A DNA stretch of 64,000 nt from Paenibacillus sp. USDA918EY. Lineage in GTDB: Bacteria > Bacillota > Bacilli > Paenibacillales > Paenibacillaceae. A program made the position numbers and the translations under genes. The notes under the pieces were generated by a model that saw only the letters and a list, made by a program, of their open reading frames with translations, searched no databases and had not been told where the DNA came from. Shown piece after piece: positions 43,351-52,223 of the stretch; positions within the stretch are counted from its first letter, which is position 1, and every line of letters starts with the position of its first letter. The DNA is taken from NCBI RefSeq assembly GCF_009870825.1, contig NZ_WTWY01000002.1, positions 62,001-126,000 of the forward strand. The letters are read 5' to 3'.

Positions 43351-44091
43351 ATGAAACTAAAAAAAGCTTATTTCCCGCTCATCATCATGATCGTGGCCAT
43401 GCTCGTTCTCGGCGGCTGCGGCAAAAAACCTGAAGCATCGTCCGAGGCCAGCCAGAATCAAACGCAGGAAACGCAGCAGCCGCAGGACAATGCGAAAGAT
43501 AAGGATAGCAACGCATCGCAGGAAACAACGGATAAAGATACGAACGCATCGACAAAAACAAAAAGATGGACAAGCCCGCCGGCGATGCAAATTAATACGA
43601 GCAAAACCTATGAGGCCGAAGTCAAAACGTCGAAAGGCACGTTTACGATCCAGCTGTTCGCAAAAGACGCGCCGAAAACCGTCAACAACTTCGTGTTCTT
43701 GTCCAAGCAAGGCTTTTACGACGGCGTCATTTTCCACCGCATTATCGAATCGTTTATGATTCAAACCGGCGACCCGACGGGAACCGGCGCGGGCGGCCCG
43801 GGATATGCCTTCGAGGATGAAAAAACGAGCTACAAATACGAGCCGGGAATCGTCGCGATGGCGAACGCCGGGCCGAACACGAACGGCAGCCAGTTTTTCA
43901 TCTGCACGGGCGAGGACAGCAAGGATCTGAACCAGATTCCGAACTACACCATTTTCGGCAAAATTACAAGCGGCATGGACGTCGTGAAAAAGATTGCCGC
44001 CACGCCGGTCGAAGTGAATCCGGACACGGATGAAAACAGCAAACCAACCGAAAAAGTAACGATCGACGGCATTACAATCAAAGAGAAATAA
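43351..44091 (+). CDS. cyclophilin-type peptidyl-prolyl isomerase lipoprotein
   Basis: The 246-residue protein has a lipoprotein signal ending in VLGGC, a hydrophilic Gln/Thr/Lys-rich linker (about 26-75) and a cyclophilin domain. The core is GVIFHRIIESFMIQTGDPTGTG, then GPGYAFEDE and the GPNTNGSQFFICT active-site segment. It would catalyse prolyl isomerisation in exported proteins at the outer face of the membrane. The ATG at 43351 is 14 nt from AAGGAG, longer than usual; a GTG five codons earlier overlaps that site. Confidence 0.88.
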   Translation: MKLKKAYFPLIIMIVAMLVLGGCGKKPEASSEASQNQTQETQQPQDNAKDKDSNASQETTDKDTNASTKTKRWTSPPAMQINTSKTYEAEVKTSKGTFTIQLFAKDAPKTVNNFVFLSKQGFYDGVIFHRIIESFMIQTGDPTGTGAGGPGYAFEDEKTSYKYEPGIVAMANAGPNTNGSQFFICTGEDSKDLNQIPNYTIFGKITSGMDVVKKIAATPVEVNPDTDENSKPTEKVTIDGITIKEK

Positions 44092-44105
44092 ATGACCAAA
44101 AGCGC

Positions 44106-44137
44106 CGCCCTGCAGCCATTGAGCTGCGGGGCGTTTT
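44106..44137 (+). terminator. intrinsic terminator of the cyclophilin gene
   Basis: CGCCCTGCAG pairs with CTGCGGGGCG (one mismatch) and is followed by TTTTG. Confidence 0.75.
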
Positions 44138-44159
44138 GTAGATTATAGCGTATAAGAAT

Positions 44160-44222
44160 CTCGGGGCTCCCCGCAAAGTACATGAATCAGCTTCGAAGCC
44201 AAGGCCCCGCTTTGTAGGGTTG
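44160..44222 (-). repeat. small dispersed repeat, copy B (inverted relative to copy A)
   Basis: The sequence is an inverted near-copy of 371-429. Shared blocks are CCCCGCAAAGTAC, ATCAGCTTCGAAGCCAA and CTTTGT-GGGTT (one base differs); a 3-base insertion lies between the last two. It lies in the 320-bp spacer between the cyclophilin and ZIP genes (44092-44411), which holds a terminator, this repeat and otherwise nothing recognised. Confidence 0.65.
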
Positions 44223-44411
44223 TTTTATTTGGATTGCGATGGAAATCTACAAATCTGCCATGCCCTATCGGAATTTGCGCCTTGCGCCGCAACTCCCCAA
44301 AGAATCCCGACGATCATGGAAGAATTTCTTTTGCGAATAGAGTCCGACGCTGGATCATATGGTTGTACAAGTGAGATTTTCGGCAGTCAGCCATACCAAA
44401 AGGAGGACAAG

Positions 44412-45146
44412 ATGAACACCATTTTGCTGGGAAGTCTGGCGACTTCCATCTGCACTGCCGTAGGCGCGCTGCCGGCGCTCCTGTTTAGCAACGTCACGCA
44501 TCGGGGAAGGGATATCCTGCTCGCGTTTACCGCAGGCATCATGGTGGCCGCTTCGACGTATGGCCTCATCCCGGCCGCGCTGAAATTATCGAACCTTTGG
44601 ATTCTGACTGCCGGCACGATTCTGGGAACCGTGATACTCACCTTGATGGAGCTGCTTATTCCCCATCAGGATCCGGGGCATGCCCTGCACGGCGAAAATA
44701 ACGACCGGACAAGCTCTCTCATGTTCCTTTCCGCGATGGCGCTGCACAACCTGCCGGAGGGGCTTTCCGTCGGAGTCAGCTACGGCAGCACCAACCAGGA
44801 TCTGGGGACGATCGTCGCGCTCAGCATCGGTCTGCAAAATATTCCGGAGGGCTTTCTCACCGCCTTGTTTCTGATCACCCATGGGATGCGCCGGCGTTGG
44901 GCGCTGCTCTTGGCCGCCTTTACCGGCGTGCTGGAGCTTGCCGCCTGCTGGGCCGGACTTCGCTTCACCGAAACCTTCCATGCCGTCGTCCCTTACGGCC
45001 TGGCCTTTGCCGCCGGGGCCATGCTGTTTGTCGTTTATAAAGAGCTGATTCCCGAAAGCCACGGGGACGGCAATGAACGGGCAGCGACGTTTTCTTTCAT
45101 TTTTGGCCTGCTGACGATGATTGGGCTGACCCATCTGCTGCGTTAA
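44412..45146 (+). CDS. ZIP-family metal transporter
   Basis: The 244-residue protein has about eight membrane helices and the ZIP signature in helix 4, LSAMALHNLPEGLSVGV, with the second motif ALSIGLQNIPEGFLTAL. The His/Asn/Glu residues form the binuclear metal site. A cytoplasmic His loop (PHQDPGHALHGENN) precedes it. It probably imports zinc or another divalent metal. AAAAGGAGG precedes the ATG at 44412; the upstream extension of the frame runs through the repeat and is not coding. Confidence 0.9.
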   Translation: MNTILLGSLATSICTAVGALPALLFSNVTHRGRDILLAFTAGIMVAASTYGLIPAALKLSNLWILTAGTILGTVILTLMELLIPHQDPGHALHGENNDRTSSLMFLSAMALHNLPEGLSVGVSYGSTNQDLGTIVALSIGLQNIPEGFLTALFLITHGMRRRWALLLAAFTGVLELAACWAGLRFTETFHAVVPYGLAFAAGAMLFVVYKELIPESHGDGNERAATFSFIFGLLTMIGLTHLLR

Positions 45147-45175
45147 GGCGTTCGTTCATAATATAGCCGGTACGC

Positions 45176-46357
45176 TCAATCGATGACCGCAGCGGACGGC
45201 CTCCGGGATACGCCGAATATTTTCGCCTTGGTTACGATCAAAACGAGCCCCATCGCCGCAAAAAGCATGCCGCACCAAATGAGCTGGTGGATGCCGAAAC
45301 GGGAAATGAACCAACCGCCCGCGGATGAGCCGAGCGTAATGCCCAAATTGGAAAATGAAACAAACAGGCTGTTGCCGAATTCGGGCGCTTCCTTGACCTC
45401 GCTCATCAGCCACGTCTGGCTCACGATCAGACCGCCGGAATGAACGATGCCCCATAAAAAAACGACCGGCAGCATCGGAAGAAAAGAACTCCCGAAGACA
45501 TAAACGAGCAGATACAACACGAGGTACAGCAGCGGAAACGCCATTGTCGTGCCAAGCATATTTTTTTGCAGCAGACCGCCGAACAGGAAGTTGCCGCCGA
45601 TCATGATCACGCCAAAGGCCAGCAGCATGGCGCTGACCCAGGTGCCGTTCATGCGCGTGACCTGCCCCAGGTATTCGGCAAAATAGCTGTAGACCGAAAA
45701 CATAGCCGCAAACATGCAGCAGACCGCCGCAACGTTCAGCCACAAGGCCGGTTTCCGCAGTACGCCGAGCTGCTTGGCGTAAGACATTTTTTCTTGGGCG
45801 GGCATGGACGGCATCAGCGCCAAAATGCCGATGAACGCGACCAAATTGACGGCAGCCGCAAACAAAAAGGCCGTTTCCAGCGACACCTGCTCCGCCAAAT
45901 ACGAAGTCAGCGGTACGCCGAACGCGAAACCGACCGTGATGCCGGCAAAAACCTTCGTCACCGCCTGCCCGCTTTTTTCCGGGGAAACCAGCTGCGAAGC
46001 CGTGACAAGCGCAATCGAAAAAAACACCGGATGGAACATGGCCGGAATAATCCGGAAAACCATCAGCACGTCAAACCGGCTTGTCAGCACGTAAAATACG
46101 TTAGAAACCGCAAACATCAACACCGCCGAACTTAAAACCGCTTTGCGGTTCAAGCCGGATGCAAGCAATGTGGCAAAGGGACCCGAAACGGCGACGACCA
46201 GCGCAAAAATGCTGACCAGCAGCCCCGCCTGCGATGCGGATACATGGAATTTCTCCGTTACCTGGGGCAATACGCCGACGATTCCCATTTCGGTCGTAAT
46301 GATGCCGAAAACGCCCAAAGACAAAATCATAATCAGCATCGTTGTTTTACTTTTCAT
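45176..46357 (-). CDS. MFS transporter, DHA1 (12-helix) family
   Basis: The 393-residue protein has twelve membrane helices with the N-terminal GIITTEMGIVGVLPQV and FALVVAVSGPFATLLASGLNRKAVL segments of sugar-efflux/AraJ/PbuE-type exporters. Substrate is unknown. The ATG at 46357 has GGAGAG five to six nt upstream. It is preceded on the same strand by an ArsR-type regulator and by two palindromes that look like operator sites. Confidence 0.9.
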   Translation of the reverse strand: MKSKTTMLIMILSLGVFGIITTEMGIVGVLPQVTEKFHVSASQAGLLVSIFALVVAVSGPFATLLASGLNRKAVLSSAVLMFAVSNVFYVLTSRFDVLMVFRIIPAMFHPVFFSIALVTASQLVSPEKSGQAVTKVFAGITVGFAFGVPLTSYLAEQVSLETAFLFAAAVNLVAFIGILALMPSMPAQEKMSYAKQLGVLRKPALWLNVAAVCCMFAAMFSVYSYFAEYLGQVTRMNGTWVSAMLLAFGVIMIGGNFLFGGLLQKNMLGTTMAFPLLYLVLYLLVYVFGSSFLPMLPVVFLWGIVHSGGLIVSQTWLMSEVKEAPEFGNSLFVSFSNLGITLGSSAGGWFISRFGIHQLIWCGMLFAAMGLVLIVTKAKIFGVSRRPSAAVID

Positions 46358-46394
46358 GTTGTTTTCTCTCCAATTCACTTTAAGTCGTAGCTAC

Positions 46395-46414
46395 ATATCC
46401 ATATATATGGATAT
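46395..46414. promoter_or_regulatory. perfect 20-bp palindrome, probable operator for the MFS gene
   Basis: ATATCCATATATATGGATAT is fully self-complementary and lies 38 nt before the MFS start. A second imperfect palindrome (ACATCTA with TAGATATGT, about 46493-46514) lies further up. ArsR proteins typically bind AT-rich palindromes of this size. Confidence 0.5.
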
Positions 46415-46524
46415 ATCAACGCAAAAAAATCCCACTTACGTGTTTGATCTCCTCCCGACCGTTCGACCTGCCGTTGAGTCCTCCGACATTATACATCTAT
46501 TTATCTAGATATGTAAATACAATA

Positions 46525-46560
46525 GCCCAAAAAAAAGGAGCTTCCTCCTTTTTCTTGGGC
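46525..46560. terminator. intrinsic terminator of the ArsR gene
   Basis: GCCCAA...TTGGGC encloses an A-rich/T-rich stem closing on GGAG/CTCC. It starts 2 nt beyond the ArsR stop and separates it from the MFS gene. Confidence 0.75.
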
Positions 46561-46561
46561 A

Positions 46562-46873
46562 TTACAATTCATTCCGGATATAATCGGCGAAAGCCTGGAT
46601 GGTTTTCTCGTTGCGGCGGTAAAAGGTCCATTTTCCCACCCGCTCCATTTCAAGCAAACCGGCGTTTTGCATCATGAGCAAATAACTCGAGACGACGGAT
46701 TGGGCAAGCCCGGCCTTTTCCTGAATGTCGCTTACGCAGGCGCCGATGCGCTGGGGCACCCCGTGCTGAAGGTAAGGCGTTTCATCGAAATGCCGTTCCG
46801 GATGTTTTAACCAAGTCAATATTTGACGACGTGTTTCATTCGATAAAGCTTTTAAAATTAGAGACGGTTCCAT
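46562..46873 (-). CDS. ArsR-family transcriptional regulator
   Basis: The 103-residue winged-helix protein opens with ILKALSNETRRQILTWLKHPE and has the recognition helix region EKAGLAQSVVSSYLLMMQNAGLLEMERVGKWTFYRRNE. The only cysteine is in GACVSDI before the DNA-binding helix, so a classic CxC metal site is missing. It is probably a metal-independent ArsR-type repressor of the downstream MFS gene. Confidence 0.88.
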   Translation of the reverse strand: MEPSLILKALSNETRRQILTWLKHPERHFDETPYLQHGVPQRIGACVSDIQEKAGLAQSVVSSYLLMMQNAGLLEMERVGKWTFYRRNEKTIQAFADYIRNEL

Positions 46874-46925
46874 TCATTTTTCGATCCTTTGGCATCATAT
46901 TTTTCAGGCATTCGCGAACGATGGT

Positions 46926-47402
46926 TTACCAGGAAGGCCGAAGCTTCTTTGGCAAATCCCCTTCGCTTACGCTCTGGATAATCCGTTTCAAATCCGAACG
47001 CATCATTTGCAGCCGATCGTTGCCGATCACGGCTCCCCACCGGCTTTCAATGTGGTTATAAATGCTTTCCTTGGCTTTCATCAATGCCTGGCCGCGTTCC
47101 GTAAGCACCACCAGCTTGCCTCTGCCATCCGAAGGATGCGGTTTGCGGGCGACATAGCCGCGCTCCTCCAAGTAATCCAGCATCTGGCTCACCGCCTGCT
47201 TGGATATACCCAAAAGCTCAACCAGCGTTTTGGCCGTGGCCCCGTCCGGAACCAGCCCCTGGAACAAAAAACCGTGCGTGGGCCGGATATCTCCGAATCC
47301 AAGCTCGTTCAGCCGCTCATGCAGTTCCTCATTCAACGCGCTGAAGGCGAGCGAAAACAATGATGCCAAATCCTCTTGCTGTCGACGGGGTGTTTTGGGC
47401 AT
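46926..47402 (-). CDS. MarR-family transcriptional regulator
   Basis: The 158-residue protein has the MarR fold: AKTLVELLGISKQAVSQMLDYLEERGYVARKPHPSDGRGKLVVLTERGQAL. It contains no Cys residues, so thiol sensing is excluded. The ATG at 47402 has AAGGAG about 11 nt upstream. Upstream DNA (47430-47460) has GTCAACTAAACTGACC-type repeated elements that could be its own operator. It is divergent from the serpin gene at 47584. Confidence 0.85.
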   Translation of the reverse strand: MPKTPRRQQEDLASLFSLAFSALNEELHERLNELGFGDIRPTHGFLFQGLVPDGATAKTLVELLGISKQAVSQMLDYLEERGYVARKPHPSDGRGKLVVLTERGQALMKAKESIYNHIESRWGAVIGNDRLQMMRSDLKRIIQSVSEGDLPKKLRPSW

Positions 47403-47583
47403 AAGTAGCACAACTCCTTGTTATGAGTAAAAGTTAAAAATTGGTCAGTTTAGTTGACTTCTATGTTCATTATACCGCCCGGGATCAGGGAGAATCAAAT
47501 CGGGAACGGGTTTTTGAGGCGCAACTTCCTAAGATCTGGAACGTCTATGAATATCATGTGAACATGGAAGGCGGTTTAATCCG

Positions 47584-48849
47584 ATGATCCGAAAAAAATT
47601 TTCGCTGCTCCCCGTGCTCTGCGCTTCGCTGCTCCTGTTGTCGTCCTGCGCCGGCCGGCAACCGGATTCCGCGGAAAAGGCAAAAAACGTCCATGTCCTC
47701 TCCTTCGCCGAAAGGCAGACGGTGGCAGACAAGCTCGATCCCGCCTTGATCCGGGCGCAAAATCGGCTCGGTCTGCGGCTCCATGAAAAGCTCGCGGAGT
47801 CGGCAAAAGATAATATCCTATTGTCCCCGTACAGCATTTTTACCGCTATATCGTTAGCCTATCAGGGCAGCGGCGGACAAACCGCCGAAGAAATGGCGCG
47901 GGTGCTCGGCATCGAAAAAATCGGCAAGGAGCAGGCGAACGCCTCGGTCCGGACGCTGTATACGCTTCTCGGGGATGCGGGGTCGGGGGTTCGATTGAAT
48001 TCGGCCAATTCCGTCTGGTACCGCAAAGGCATGGAAATGAAAGAACCTTTTATTCAAACGGCGGAAAACAGCTACCATGCCGACGTTCAGGCCGTGGATT
48101 TTGAAAACGGGCGCACCGTCCAGGAGATCAACGGCTGGGTAAACGAACATACGGGCGGCAAAATCCCGGCGATTCTCGAGCAGGCTCCAGATCGGAACAC
48201 GGTGGCGATTCTGCTGAATACCGTCTATTTTAACGGCGCTTGGCAGAATCCTTTCGATCCGAAAGACACAACGGAGGGCGACTTTACGCTAAGCGATCAA
48301 ACGACCAAACAAGTGCCGATGATGAAGCGGACCGGTATGTTCGAATTCAAGCAAACGCCCGAAGCTCAGGCGATTCGCCTGCCCTACGGTGACGGGCGGC
48401 TGAACATGCTGATCGTGCTTCCCGCAGGCGGGCATTCGCTCGCCGATGTCATGAAGGGCATCCGCAAGGACCCTTCCACTTGGCAAGCCCGTTTCGAACA
48501 TGCCTCCGGCGAAATCCGGCTTCCTCGCTTCAAAGCGGAATCTTCGCTAGAGCTAAGCGATGCGCTGGTCGCCATGGGCATGAAGCAAGCTTTCGACCCG
48601 GCCGCCGCCGATTTTACCGCCATGTCCGACGCCAAACCGCTGTTTGTGTCCTCCGTGCTGCACAAGATGGTCCTTGACGTGAATGAGCAAGGCACGGAAG
48701 CGGCGGCCGTCACGGAAATGGCCATGGCGGGTTCGGCTCCGCCGGCGGGCCGGTTCGAGATGAACGTGGATCGTCCTTTTTTCTTCTGTATCGAAGACGG
48801 CCAAACCGGGCTTTGGCTGTTTATGGGGACGATCGGAAATCCGGCGTAA
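47584..48849 (+). CDS. serpin-family protease inhibitor, lipoprotein
   Basis: The 421-residue protein has a lipoprotein signal (LLLLSSC, Cys22) and a complete serpin fold: NILLSPYSIFTAISLAYQGSGGQT, NTVYFNGAWQNPF and the C-terminal RPFFFCIEDGQTGLWLFMG. The hinge reads EQGTEAAAVT (368-377), which matches inhibitory serpins (small residues at P12-P9, Thr at P14 and P8). By alignment to antitrypsin the scissile region is near AGSAPP, P1 about Ser384, which suggests subtilisin- or elastase-like targets. Bacterial serpins are uncommon and this one would be anchored on the cell surface. The ATG lacks a strong ribosome site. Confidence 0.92.
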   Translation: MIRKKFSLLPVLCASLLLLSSCAGRQPDSAEKAKNVHVLSFAERQTVADKLDPALIRAQNRLGLRLHEKLAESAKDNILLSPYSIFTAISLAYQGSGGQTAEEMARVLGIEKIGKEQANASVRTLYTLLGDAGSGVRLNSANSVWYRKGMEMKEPFIQTAENSYHADVQAVDFENGRTVQEINGWVNEHTGGKIPAILEQAPDRNTVAILLNTVYFNGAWQNPFDPKDTTEGDFTLSDQTTKQVPMMKRTGMFEFKQTPEAQAIRLPYGDGRLNMLIVLPAGGHSLADVMKGIRKDPSTWQARFEHASGEIRLPRFKAESSLELSDALVAMGMKQAFDPAAADFTAMSDAKPLFVSSVLHKMVLDVNEQGTEAAAVTEMAMAGSAPPAGRFEMNVDRPFFFCIEDGQTGLWLFMGTIGNPA

Positions 48850-48943
48850 AACAGAACCAATCATCAACGTATAACAAGGAACGCAGTCACGGGTTACGGA
48901 ATATCTATTGAGATGAAGAGCTCCGCTGGACGCTTTCATAGCA

Positions 48944-48969
48944 AAGAGCCGCGCAAATGCGCGGCTCTT
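48944..48969. terminator. hairpin between the serpin and helicase genes
   Basis: AAGAGCCGCGC pairs perfectly with GCGCGGCTCTT around AAAT. The T-runs are short on both sides. It separates two convergent genes. Confidence 0.65.
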
Positions 48970-49009
48970 GCCGTTTCTACGATGTATCTTTTAAGCAGTC
49001 TTGAAACCT

Positions 49010-50959
49010 TTAAACCTGTTCACACAGCTCCACGCCCTCCGGCAGCACGGCCAGCACCTTTTCCTTGACGCCGGGATTCGTCCACAGCTCTTCGCCCAGC
49101 AACACGACGATGCCGCGGTCATCCCGGGAACGGATTAGCCGGCCGATGCCTTGGCGCAGACGCAGCAGCATGTACGGCAGGTCCACTTCCGCGAACGGAT
49201 CGGCGGCCGCCTTCCGTTTGGCGTTAAATACCGGATCATGCGGCGGAAACGGCAGCGACCAGATGATGACGTTCGACAGCGACGGCCCCGGAACGTCAAG
49301 GCCTTCCCATAGGCTGAGCGCGCACAGGACGCTTTCCTCTTCGCGCTGGAAGGCCGAAATCAGATGGCTGATTTCCCCGTCGCCTTCAAAATAAAACGGT
49401 ATCCCGGTCAACAAAGGCTCGTCCTTCGCCATATGTTTGAACCGGCGCAGCTCCTCCCGGGTACGGAACAGAATCAGCGCCCTGCCGCCGGTTTGCTGCA
49501 GCAGCCGTACCGCTTCCTTCATTTTGCCTTCAAAGCCGTCTGCGAGATTCCATGCCGGCGCCAGCACTTGCATCTGTTCCGGATACGCATAAGGCGAAGC
49601 GACCGAAAAAGACAGAGAGCTTTCAATGCCGAGGCTGTCCGCGAGGTAACGGAACGAACCGTCTACCGACATCGTAGCCGACGAAAACACGATCGGCATG
49701 CGCGGGCCGAAAACATGCGTCTTCAGCACATCCTTGACCGTTCCGGGCATAATCGAAAGCGTAAGCCCCTCCGGACTGTCCTCGACCCAGCAGATCAATG
49801 CCTCCGAACGCTCGAACAGCATAAGCGCCTGCTGCATCATGTCCAGATGCTCCTCCACGATCCGGAGCTGATATTCGTCCAGCGTGTACAGTTCGCCTTC
49901 AAATACCAGCTCTTCTTCAATCGCCGTCAGCAGCCCCCGGAACCGGTGCACTTCGCCGAGAAGTTCCTCCGTCAGCATAATTTCTTTGCGGTCCGAACCC
50001 GGAATGAGGCGGCTGTGCCGCCCGAATGCGCCAAACATCGCTTCGGATTGCACGATGGCATCGTCGATCCGAACGGCGAGCGATTCGCGGATTTCGTTTT
50101 GCAGCAGGCGCGTAATCAGTTCCTCGAATACCGTATGTTTCATTTTGTAGCCAAGCGCCTTCATGGCCGCCGACTCCAGCAAATGCCCCTCGTCAAACAC
50201 GACGGAGGAATGCTCCGGAAGCAGCGGCAGCTGCCCCTCGCGTTTGCGGCCGTCGTACGTCCACACATGCTCCAGGTAATAATCATGCGAGCAAATGATC
50301 ACGTCGGTTGCGCGCCGGTAATGGTCCCGCGACAAGGTCTGTCCGCAGCGGTGGCGGCGGTCGCAGGTAAAGCAGTCCTGGAAGGGATCCCAGCTGATTT
50401 TTTTCCACTCTTCGTCGCCAAGCTGCGGATAATCCCGCCGGTCGCCGTACGTATGGAAGGACTGCATCGGCGCAGAGGAATATACAAAGTCCGGCAAACC
50501 TGCCGCGATGTCTTCCCATACCATCTCCTCATCGCCTTCCACGCGCGCGTGATCCAGCTTTTTGAGGCATAGGTATTGATCCGGCGATTTGCCGAGCCGC
50601 GCGTCGATCACCAGGTCCAAATGCCGGGCCAGCTTGGCGATATCGCCCTCGGGTTTGACCAGCTGCTCGATCAGAGACTCGTCCGCGCAGGCGATGACCG
50701 CCGGCTTGCGCGTATAACGCGCATAACACACGGCGTACAAAAGATAGGCCAGCGTTTTGCCCGTGCCCACCCCGGCTTCGGCAAAAATCGTTTTTTTCTC
50801 GGCAAACGCCTTTTCCAATTGAAACGCCATATAAATCTGCTCGTCCCGGACTTCAAAGCCCGCTTCCGGCAGCAGCTCGTAAAAAACATCCGCTACCCAG
50901 TCCGCCGCTTGCTGAATAAAAGGCTGGGAAGGATCATATGCAAAAGGGTACCGTTCCAC
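49010..50959 (-). CDS. DinG/XPD-like ATP-dependent DNA helicase
   Basis: The 649-residue superfamily 2 helicase has Walker A EAGVGTGKT (about 61-69), a DEAH-type box VVFDEGHLLES, motif VI RLRQGIGRLIRS and the SSATM motif III. A cysteine set (YLCLKK, CFTCDRRHRCG) between the motifs marks the 4Fe-4S domain of DinG/XPD helicases. There is no N-terminal exonuclease domain, unlike Bacillus subtilis DinG. Probably it unwinds damaged or structured DNA. The start is GTG with GAGG upstream. Confidence 0.9.
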   Translation of the reverse strand: MERYPFAYDPSQPFIQQAADWVADVFYELLPEAGFEVRDEQIYMAFQLEKAFAEKKTIFAEAGVGTGKTLAYLLYAVCYARYTRKPAVIACADESLIEQLVKPEGDIAKLARHLDLVIDARLGKSPDQYLCLKKLDHARVEGDEEMVWEDIAAGLPDFVYSSAPMQSFHTYGDRRDYPQLGDEEWKKISWDPFQDCFTCDRRHRCGQTLSRDHYRRATDVIICSHDYYLEHVWTYDGRKREGQLPLLPEHSSVVFDEGHLLESAAMKALGYKMKHTVFEELITRLLQNEIRESLAVRIDDAIVQSEAMFGAFGRHSRLIPGSDRKEIMLTEELLGEVHRFRGLLTAIEEELVFEGELYTLDEYQLRIVEEHLDMMQQALMLFERSEALICWVEDSPEGLTLSIMPGTVKDVLKTHVFGPRMPIVFSSATMSVDGSFRYLADSLGIESSLSFSVASPYAYPEQMQVLAPAWNLADGFEGKMKEAVRLLQQTGGRALILFRTREELRRFKHMAKDEPLLTGIPFYFEGDGEISHLISAFQREEESVLCALSLWEGLDVPGPSLSNVIIWSLPFPPHDPVFNAKRKAAADPFAEVDLPYMLLRLRQGIGRLIRSRDDRGIVVLLGEELWTNPGVKEKVLAVLPEGVELCEQV

Positions 50960-51112
50960 GTTCGAATTACCTCAGCTTTCCAGTTCAAAAATCGTTGTTT
51001 TTCCGTTGATCTTCTTGAAACGAACACCCCATTATCACATGCTCCTTCCGTAATTACAATGGGTTGGCGGGAAATGCCCTAAAAAGCAAAATCGGCCAAT
51101 CAAAATCCTGAA

Positions 51113-51988
51113 CTATGTACACTGCATCTCGCAAACCACCTGGTCAAAGCGCAGCGCCGCAAGATCGTCTTCATGGATCCAAAAATATATCCGGCCGACA
51201 TCCCCCCACATCATTCCCGTCTTGTCCTCCTCGGAATCGATTTGCAGCAGCAAACGCCATTTTACGGCCGCATTCACGATCTGCTTGCGTTTTTCGGAAT
51301 TCGCCATGTCATCCCAGCCGTACGCGCCGCGGGCCAGCTCGCAGCCGACTTGCATATCCCCTTGAATTTGATCCGGATGTCCCATCAAACGGTTAATATA
51401 GTCGTCCTTCCCCCATGCCCGTTCAAACTCCGGCAAAAATACCTCCCAGTATTGATCAAAATGCTCACGGTTGCCGCTCCAGCCCAGGTCCAAGCTTTCC
51501 AGGAAGGCGGACTCCGAATCCGGGACGGATAGAGATGATTCAAACGAAATGCGGTTAGGCTTCACCCTCGAAGCCGCATTCAAACGTTCGGGGATATTTC
51601 TGCGCGAAATTTGATCAAGCCGTTCAGCGTCGAAATAGAGGACACGGCAAGTATCAGGGTCCCCATAAAAGTCATCATCGTCGAACATCGGCTCTACGGC
51701 ATAGAAAAAAGATAGAAGGCCGCTCTTTGGAAGGGCCAGGTCCCGGGGACATTCCGCCAGGTTGATCTGGGCGATAAAGGTCATTTCGTAGTCCTTCCAC
51801 GTCGGCCATTCCGCGTCTTCAGGCAGATCCGGATGACCTCCGACCTTGCTGCTCCCCACAGGGATCGAAGAATCATGCGCAGGCTGCAAATTCAGATATG
51901 CCGTCGGATAAATCCATCTGGCGATAGCCTGCTTATAGGCTCCCAGCCCTGCCTGTTCCAACATTTGAATGATCTCATCAATAGCCAT
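51113..51988 (-). CDS. DUF1963 (YwqG-type) protein
   Basis: The 291-residue protein matches the DUF1963 family: SKVGGHPDLPEDAEWPTWKDYEMTFIAQINLAECP and LPKSGLLSFFYA near the N-terminus, HQILGYPDQIQGDM-like GHPDQIQGDMQVGCE, then WRLLLQIDSEED and GDVGRIYFWIHEDDL. Function is unknown; the family occurs in toxin-immunity contexts and elsewhere. No toxin gene is seen beside it. It is monocistronic. Confidence 0.85.
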   Translation of the reverse strand: MAIDEIIQMLEQAGLGAYKQAIARWIYPTAYLNLQPAHDSSIPVGSSKVGGHPDLPEDAEWPTWKDYEMTFIAQINLAECPRDLALPKSGLLSFFYAVEPMFDDDDFYGDPDTCRVLYFDAERLDQISRRNIPERLNAASRVKPNRISFESSLSVPDSESAFLESLDLGWSGNREHFDQYWEVFLPEFERAWGKDDYINRLMGHPDQIQGDMQVGCELARGAYGWDDMANSEKRKQIVNAAVKWRLLLQIDSEEDKTGMMWGDVGRIYFWIHEDDLAALRFDQVVCEMQCT

Positions 51989-52223
51989 ATTTTAGACTCC
52001 TTTAAAAGCGGTATTTGCCGTATCCCCTTGCCCATTTTAAGGCAAAGGTTCATGTCATATATCGGATGCCGATTTTTCACCACTTAAGGTTTCATCAAGC
52101 ATAACGAGTTTCACTGGCGTACTGCATGTTTGTTAAGCATGAAAAAGCCCCCTTACGCTAACAGTTTTCTTATTTCGCCTGTCTGCCGTAACGGGAGCAT
52201 ATCACAATCTTTTTATCCGATTT

